Assembly: GCF_907165205.1 (NCBI RefSeq)
Contig: NC_058189.1
Span: forward strand, 42,124,270-42,188,269
Source: Coccinella septempunctata
Taxonomy: Eukaryota; Arthropoda; Insecta; Coleoptera; Coccinellidae
DNA: 64,000 nt
Direction: 5' to 3'
The notes under the pieces were generated by a model. That model was given only the letters and a program-made list of their open reading frames with translations, was not told the DNA's origin and did no database searches. A program made the position numbers and the translations under genes. This document shows positions 57,011-64,000 of the stretch, piece after piece. How positions within the stretch are numbered: the first letter of the stretch is position 1; each line of letters opens with the position of its first letter.

Positions 57011-57940
57011 ATTTTCTCAATCAATTCTCAAGTACACGACATTGAAATATTTCAGGAGAATATAAACGGAAATTTGTTTCGTGCGATTCCGTGAACCAAT
57101 ACGTCTGTCACCTCGTAGCCTTATTTCGTGGCTAATGCTATACTGTGAGTGTATATCAAATACAGTGTGTACTGTACAGTTTAGCGGCACATATACGGTC
57201 CGTTTTGATACAGTTACTGCATAACCAAAGACAAACTAACCATTGCTGCATTTCAAGTGCAGCAACGATGTATAGTTTTCGTACAGTGGCTGGATTTCAG
57301 TGTTTGCTGGGATACGTCTTGAAACCAGGACAAGTGATGGATGTAGCAGTGAATTCAAGGCTAAAAAATGCACTCAATTATTTGAAGACAGCCATTATTG
57401 TTATACGAAGTATCTAGGAATGTCGTTCAAAATATATAAACTAACCGAAAGCCCGTCCTTTATAACAACAATAAGGAGCTTCTCTTTCATCTTAAATAGA
57501 GAACTAACAGTGATGAAGATAATGGACCTTTGAGCAATAATCCGAACTACGTCTATAATTGTAATCAATTAATTTCCCTTTGATGTTCAAGGAAATTTCA
57601 ATTCGAAATATATAAGACGGAGGGGGCCCCAAGGAACACATTCGCATTTGTTTTGCGATGAAATGAGTTTGAACAGTTCTAATCATTCCTTTCCATTTAT
57701 CCCCAAGTCAAGCCGCAAATTGGTTCAATTATTCGAATACGCATTTTCTTCATCCACTCCAGGCTCCATAATTAATACTAGTCGAATTTCTAACTATGCA
57801 AGTTTGTTACTCGTTATTCCAGCGACATGAATAAATCGAAAGAATTGAATTTGTAATACATATTTCGAATTCTGGTTGTTGAAAAACAACTTATCGTATG
57901 AAAGAATTGAATGAAACACAGAAAAATAAATATAAATAAT
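57011..57940. other. Unassigned interval
   Basis: No recognisable gene; short frames only. It ends in a TAA-rich stretch used as the apparent target of the Dong-like insertion. Confidence 0.4.
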
Positions 57941-57942
57941 AA

Positions 57943-58075
57943 TTAAACGTTCGTTTAATATGCACCATCGAGTAGGGTGTGGAATTTGAGCTTTATGTTG
58001 TGTTTCTTAGCGTGTCGCTTAGCTGGTACCTGTGGTACTACCACAGTATTTTCCATTTCTCCTGATTTGTTCTAC
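57943..58075 (+). repeat. Direct repeat near 5' end of the Dong-like element
   Basis: TTAAACGTTCGTTTAATATG then GAGTAGGGTGTGGAATTT and GGTACCTGTGGTACTACCAC; the same string recurs at 60862-60995. The similarity stops after GATTTGTTCT. Confidence 0.85.
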
Positions 58076-60861
58076 AACAGCAACCAACTAGTCCAATTCA
58101 ATTGCCGACTCGAACCGCTGAAGGTGCTGCGCAGGATATTCAGCCAGTGCTGACTCAAGCGGGGGTTAGTTAGAAAGCGCATGAAGTGGACAACGTCCAT
58201 GAATTAAACTATTGTGCGCATATATAACTCCATTACGGGACTAGGGCAGAACACGAACAACTATATGAAAAGGCTCCATGAGGAATTCTGCAATTCGCCG
58301 AACGAACAACGATGGTCCAAAATTACACAAATTACATGCGCCAGCATGGCAGAAACGTCTTCAACAAAAAACAGAAAGGCTAAGAAGAGACATTGGACGA
58401 CTGACGGAGTACTTGAACGGGAATCGAGGAAGAAAGGTTGTGAAAGCTGCCAAAGACATCATGGATAGAAACAGGACACACACAGAACGAGAGACGGAGA
58501 ATGCTACAGCTCACCATTGCCTCGACACTCTAAAGCAAAAATTAAGTCTGTATGCAGAACGCATGAGGAGATATAAAAGCAATTATAGCCGGAAAAGAGA
58601 CAATAATTCATTCGAAAAGTCGGAAGAAACTTTCTACCGGTCACTCACATCGTCTGATGGAGAAAATGGAGTTACCACCAAAGGAAGCCATTGAATATTT
58701 CTGGGCCGAACAATTATCAGCGAAACCTCATTTCAAAGGAGATACCAGATGGATTGAAGATGAAAAATCTGAAGCTATAAAATATGAGCCGTTGCAGCAT
58801 GACATGATCACAATTGAAGAAGTAAAATAAGCTATCAGAGGACTACACAACTGGAAAACACCTGGGCCTGATGGATTGCAGAACTTCTGGATCAAGAAAC
58901 TTTGGATCATTACAAATGACAAATTGAGCTCCGCAATAAATGATGTCATTGAAAGACTGCCAGTATTCCACACACAAGGCACAACATACCTGTTACCTAA
59001 AGACCAGCAGAGGAATACAGAGGACCCATCCAAGTACCGACCAATTCCGACGATGTACAAATTGATCAAATCGTGTATTTCAAACCGAATTCATAATCAT
59101 TGTGAAAAGAACAACATCATCGCCATGCAACAGAAAGAATGCACCAAAGACAGCCGAGGGTGCAAAGAACAACTAATAATTGATTCAGTTATCTGCAATC
59201 AAGCGTTCTACAAGCAAAGGAATCTTTACGCTGCGTACATAGACTACAAAAAAGCATTCGATTCCATACCTTACCATACTTACTGGCTCTTGACGGTCTT
59301 GAAGATTTACAAGGTGGATCCCAATATTGTTAAGTTCCTGAAAAACGCCATGTCAACCTGGCGTACTAGTCTTCAAATGAAAGCAGCAGATGGCTCCATT
59401 ACAACAGGACCTATTCCAATAGGACGCGGAATTTTCCATGGAGATTCGCTGAGCCCTCTGTGGTTCTGTATGGCCCTGAATCCCTTGTCTCATAGATTGA
59501 ATTCTACGGACTACTGATTTGCCATCAAGAGCGGCAGTAGAACTAGGATGAAACTGAATCATCTCCTTTACATGGACGATTTGAAACTCTTCGCATCTAC
59601 CCAAAAACAAATGCAACAGATGCTGAAAATGGTTGAAAGATTCTCGGAAGAAAACAAAATGAAGTTTGGACTAGAAAAATATCGACTGCTGAACATAACG
59701 AGAGGGAAAATAGAAGATGGCACGTTCAAACTCAAGGAAGGTGCAGAAATTGAAGCATTAAAGGGAGGAGACACATACAAGTATCTAGGCATCAAACAGG
59801 CAAGAAAAATCAATCAGAGCCAGATGAAGAAAGAATAATCGGAGGAGTTTACCCGAAGATTGAGAAGGATAATGAGAACTGGTCTTAACAGCAAGAATCT
59901 GATAAAAGCGATTAATACCTACGCTTGCTCGGCGCTGAGCTATTCATTCGGTATCATCTCTTGGAGGACCACCGATTTAGCAGCTTTACAGAGAGAAATA
60001 AGGACGATGCTGACTAAACACAATAAACATCACCCCAAAACTCAATACGGACACAGCTGCCACGACACCTCGGGGGTAGGGGAATTCTTAACTTGTCCAA
60101 CCGCATGTCCCAAGAAATTGAAGGACTGAACAAGGCTGCTTCGTCAGAACTCCATCGAGTAGTTTGTGTTGCTGATAGTTCTACTCCGTTGAACTACAAC
60201 AGGACCACTTGGAAACTGTCGAACAATCTGCAAAAAGCAAAATGGAGAAACTAATTGGCACACCTTTGCATGGAAGGCACCAGAACGAGGTCAATCGTGA
60301 TTACGTCGACATATCTGCGTCGAACTACTTCCGAAAGGTTGTTTCCCGAGACAGAGGGCTTCATCCTCGCCATCCAGGACCAGGTGATTCCGACAAGGAA
60401 TTATATGAAATATATCGCCATGGATCCCTCAGTGAAGGACGATAGCTGTCGTTATGACTGTGCGACACATGAAACTATCCAGCACATCACCGGGGGATGT
60501 CAGAAGTTCGCGGGCACGGAGTACAAGAGTAGACATGATGCTGTTGCCAAGATTCTTCATCAAGAATTGGCACTAAATCACCAACTTCTAAGTTCGAAAA
60601 AGGTTCCTTATTACAATTACCATCCGGATGCTGTATTGGAAAATGAACATCACAAGCTCTACTGGGATCGCACGGTTCTCACAGACCGGAAAATAACCCA
60701 CAATAGACCAGACCTCATATTGCTCAATAAGGATGAGGACAGAGCACTATTCATCGACGTGGCAATTCCAAATAATAACAATCTTCTAGGCACACCGAAA
60801 AAATTTCAAAATACAGAGATCTAGAGGAGAAACCAGGTGAAAGCCGCAAGGCTAAAGTCAT

Positions 60862-60995
60862 TAAACGTTCGTTTAATATGCACCGTCGAGTAGGGTGTGG
60901 AATTTTAAGGTTCATGTTCTGTTTCTTAGCGTGTCGCTAGGCTGGTACCTGTGGTACTACCACAGTATTTTCCATTGTTTCCTGATTTGTTCTTC
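60862..60995 (+). repeat. Direct repeat in the 3' region of the Dong-like element
   Basis: Second copy of the segment at 57943-58075 in the same orientation, lying in the 3' UTR after the endonuclease domain; a few substitutions and small indels separate the copies. Confidence 0.85.
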
Positions 60996-61259
60996 AAGAT
61001 CTTTGCGTTTGAATATCTTTTGTGCGCTTCTTTCTACTAGGTTATTTTGTTATTTATTGTTATTATTACCCAGTGGAGTTTGGTCTAGTCTATTATGTGT
61101 TATTATGTATATTATGTGTTATTCTGTATATAATGTGTATTTTACTTTTATTCAGGAGATAATTGAAATTTTTCTGTTTGTAATTGATTTTATGTATAGT
61201 AGAAAGAGGAATGAAATTCCATTATTATTATAATTTTTTTTTTTCCGTATGAGGGAGTA

Positions 61260-62250
61260 ACAAGGGCATAAAGATCAATGGCAGATACCTCAATCATCTA
61301 AGATACGCTGATGACATACTCCTGATTGCATCTGACTACAAATAATGATTGAAGAACTACATGAGAAAGCGCTCCGGAGAGGATTGAAAATGAACATCAA
61401 AAAAACAAAAATTATGACCAATTCGAATGAACAATACTTAATAATAGTAGATGGAGCAGTAATAGAGCCAGGCGATACGAGCGAGTAGAGAAAACCAGAC
61501 TGTGGAAATCGCAAGGAGAACTCGTTTAGGATGGGCAGCTTTCGGTAGGCTCGCCTATGTCCTGAAAAACCACGAAATTCCCATGCACTTGAGAACAAAA
61601 GTATTCGACCAATGCATTCTACCGGTACTAACATACGGAGCTCAGACATGGACTTTCACCAAAGCAAACATCGATAAAATCCGCAAGACGCAGAGGGCTA
61701 TGGAAAGAAGCATGTTAGGAGTATCACTCAGGGATAAAAAACGCAACGAATGGATAAGAGAAAAAACGAAAGTTGTAGACGCGAGCAGCGTCACTTAAGT
61801 GGAGATGGGCAGGCCATAATGAACGATTACAGGACAAACGCTGGAATGCAGAGATTGGGAAGTGGCGCCCTTATGATGGGAAAAGATCAAGAGGAAGACC
61901 GCAGATGAGGTGGAAAGATGACATAGTCAGACACGCAGGCTTGATGTGGCAGAGGAGAGCCCAAGACAGGAAATGCTGGAGGCAGTTGGGGGAGGCCTAT
62001 ATCCAAACTTGGAAGGATAGAGAATAGGCTAATTGGATGAGGGAAAAAACTTTTTAAAGACAAACTTTGAGAGGGACCACTCTCTCAAGAGTTCGAGACT
62101 CCGAGCTGTTGCTTGGATACTCACTAAAAAACCCCTCATACATTTTTGGTATATAGTTCTTTATACATCCTTTACAGCGTCCCTTAACAAAAGAGATGAG
62201 CTGTGAAGCAGCTCTTACGTATCATGGGACATTTCTGTGAAGTGAAGTGA
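61260..62250 (+). pseudogene. RTE-like non-LTR retrotransposon 3' fragment
   Basis: INGRYLNHLRYADDILLIAS gives the RT catalytic YADD (about 61300). After a stop and frameshift, 61502-61798 reads RRTRLGWAAFGRLAYVLKNH, TKVFDQCILPVLTYGAQTW and KTQRAMERSMLGVSLRDKKR, the conserved C-terminal tail of such RTs. It is followed by short GTGAA repeats (about 62237-62252), possibly the 3' tail. Confidence 0.8.
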
Positions 62251-62469
62251 AGCGGAAACTTATTTCAACATTTAAAAAGAAGTTGATTCTAATGAATACC
62301 TGCATGTGTATCAGAATAGACCAAAGCTTGAGTTTCAGACTCAATGTCGAATTATAACATCGAAAATGGAACAAAAAATAGGCTATAGGTATAGATAAAT
62401 TCAGAGTGTCCGACGATTTCTAAGAACGCCTTTTGCAACTTCAGAGGAGTAGAATTATCAGCATCATAA

Positions 62470-63880
62470 ATTACTCGATGAAGTTCTGATGAAGGAGCCT
62501 TGTTCAGAAAATATTCTCGAAGTCCCTAAATTTCCTGGTTGTACGGTTCGACAAATTAACAATTCCTCGACCTCCAAAGTGTCGTGGCAGCTCTGGTCGT
62601 TTTATTGAACTCTTAAGGTGATGTTTATGATGTTTTATCAGCATTGTTCTTATTATACCGAATGAGTAGCTCAGTGCATAGCAAGCGTAGGTATTAATTG
62701 CTTTGGTTATGTTCTTGCTGTCTAGACCAGTTTTCATGATCCCTTTCAGTCTTCGAGTGTATTCCTCCGTCAATTCTTTTTTCATCTAGGTTTGATTGAT
62801 CCGTCTAGACTGTTTGATTCCTAGACGTATCTCCTTCCTTCAATGCTTTGATTTCCGCACCTTCCTTGAGTTTGAATGTGCCGATGAGGGCTGAGCGAGT
62901 CTCCTTGGAAAATTACACATCTTATTGGAATAATTCCAGTTGTGATAGGTCCATCTGCTGCTTTCATAAGTAGACTGGTGCACCAGGTTGACATGGCTTT
63001 TTCCAGGAACTTAACATTATTGGGGTCTTCCTTGTAAATCTTCATGATCATCAAGAGCCATTCGTGTGGTATGGAATCGAATCTTTTTTATGTAGGTACG
63101 CAGCGTACGTTGTTTCGTGGTGACGATGTTATTCCTTCCACAATGGTTATGAATCCGGTTTGAAATGCATGAAATGATGTGAGTAATTTATACATCGTTG
63201 GAAGGCATGTGATTGGTCGGTACTTGATTGGGTATTCTGGATTTCTTTGGTCTTCGGTAACAGGTTTGTTGTGCCATGTGTTGAAAATACTGGCATTCTT
63301 TCAGGATTTTCAATGACACCATTTATTGTGGAAGTTTATTTGTCATAAATGATCCAAATTTCCTTGATCCAGAAGTTCTATGAGCAATCAGGTCCACGTT
63401 GTTTACCAGTTGTGTAGTCCTCTGACTCCTCTGCTAGATGATTTTACTTCATCAATTGTGATCATGTCATGCTGCATCGGTTTATATTTCAGAGCTTCAG
63501 AGTTTTCATCTTCAATCCATCTGGTATCTCTATTGAACCGAGGTTTCGTTGATAATTGTTCGGTCCAGAATTTTTCAATGGTTTCCTTTGTTGGTTACTT
63601 TCCATTTTCTACATCAGACGATGTGGGTGATCGGTAGAAAGTTTATTCGGACTTATATCTCCTCAGGCGTTCCGTGTACAGAGTTGGTTTCTGCTTCAGA
63701 GTATCGAGGCAGTGGTGAGCTGCAGCATTCTTTGTCTCTCGTTCTGTATGTGTCCTGTTTCTTTCCATGATTTCTCTTCAAGCACTCCGTCAGTCGTACA
63801 AAGTCATTTCTTAGCCGTTCTGTTTAATTTTGTAGACATTTCTGCCATGGTGGATTTTTAATTTATGTAATTTTGGACCA
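62470..63880 (-). pseudogene. Second R4/Dong-like copy, inverted and more decayed
   Basis: On the minus strand, 62504-62785 (MKTGLDSKNITKAINTYACY) matches 59870-59930 of the plus-strand copy, and 62821-63054 (IYKEDPNNVKFLEKAMSTWC) matches about 59300-59360. Further upstream pieces around 63380-63880 match its N-terminal half. Its 3' end is lost near 62470. Confidence 0.8.
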
Positions 63881-64000
63881 TTAGTGTTCGTTTGGCAAAT
63901 TCTTGCCCCCATGGTTTTCGCTGTTGTTAGCGCTGAACAGTGAAAAACTAGATTCCAATGAATTTCCGTTCTTTAGTTACTAAGGTATGACGTCCTTATT

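Larger units (their letters stand above)
57941..61232 (+). mobile_element. R4/Dong-clade non-LTR retrotransposon, decayed
   Basis: One element with a TAA-rich target (AAATAATAA just before; ATTATTATTATAA at the 3' end). 58278-58694 is the N-terminal part. RT: 58860-59517 (WKTPGPDGLQNFWIKK, AAYIDYKKAFDSIPYH), then YMDD at 59569-59580. The C-terminus (60255-60824) has a Cys/His cluster CRYDCATHETIQHITGGC and the RPDLILLNKDEDRALFIDVA restriction-like endonuclease motif. It has stops (for example 58828, 59515, 59836) and frameshifts, so it is inactive. A ~130-bp segment is repeated near both ends. Confidence 0.85.

Overview
This is an AT-rich nuclear window from an animal, almost certainly an insect and possibly a beetle. 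The evidence is spliced genes with GT-AG introns, an insect-style DOR/TP53INP protein, and a dense load of decayed Tc1/mariner, Harbinger-like, hAT-like, I-clade, RTE-like and R4/Dong-like elements. No bacterial gene organisation, rRNA or CRISPR is visible, and no intact tRNA was found. The species is not determined; the beetle suggestion is inference only.

Three host genes lie in a row on the plus strand. (1) 5193-15128: a three-exon TP53INP/DOR homologue (258 aa) with a conserved LC3-interacting DEWVLI motif. (2) 18971-31822: a five-exon BtpA/SgcQ-family protein (269 aa) including an 83-nt exon, with an 8.6-kb third intron packed with mobile elements. (3) 32481-40505: a three-exon DH-PH Rho guanine nucleotide exchange factor (530 aa). 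All exon phases close exactly. The three genes are not an evident pathway: autophagy/nuclear coactivation, a TIM-barrel-type protein of unknown animal role, and Rho GTPase activation. From about 41.2 kb to the end I see no host gene; it is a repeat graveyard.

Repeats by region. 1-5 kb: an inverted-repeat element with a small element at its centre, and a Tc1/mariner transposase relic. DOR introns: two 244-bp hAT-type MITEs with exact 8-bp target duplications in opposite orientation around coding exons 1-2, and two inverted copies of a 204-bp MITE each broken by a different insertion. BtpA intron 3: a 2.85-kb TIR element with a 131-bp tandem array, a 3.5-kb TA-flanked fold-back element split by a 1.6-kb insertion, and a 57-bp minisatellite. 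RhoGEF introns: a TAA-flanked Harbinger-type element with a MADF ORF, an I-clade RNase H relic, and a TTA-flanked MITE. 41-46 kb: LTR-retrotransposon remnants, a thrice-repeated 28-bp sequence, an unrecognised 127-aa ORF and two hammerhead-ribozyme-like motifs on the minus strand. 45.8-48.5 kb: a Tc1/mariner-type element opened by two later insertions. 54-56.5 kb: a 2.34-kb long-TIR element with 9-bp target duplications inserted into a dead Tc1 transposase gene. 57.9-63.9 kb: a decayed R4/Dong-like retrotransposon with a repeated ~130-bp segment, an RTE-like fragment and a second, inverted Dong-like copy.

The most interesting observations are the hammerhead-like motifs, the opposed MITE pair that brackets DOR coding exons 1-2 (a possible circular-RNA arrangement), the terminal direct repeats on the Dong-like element, and the stacked insertions that give a relative chronology.
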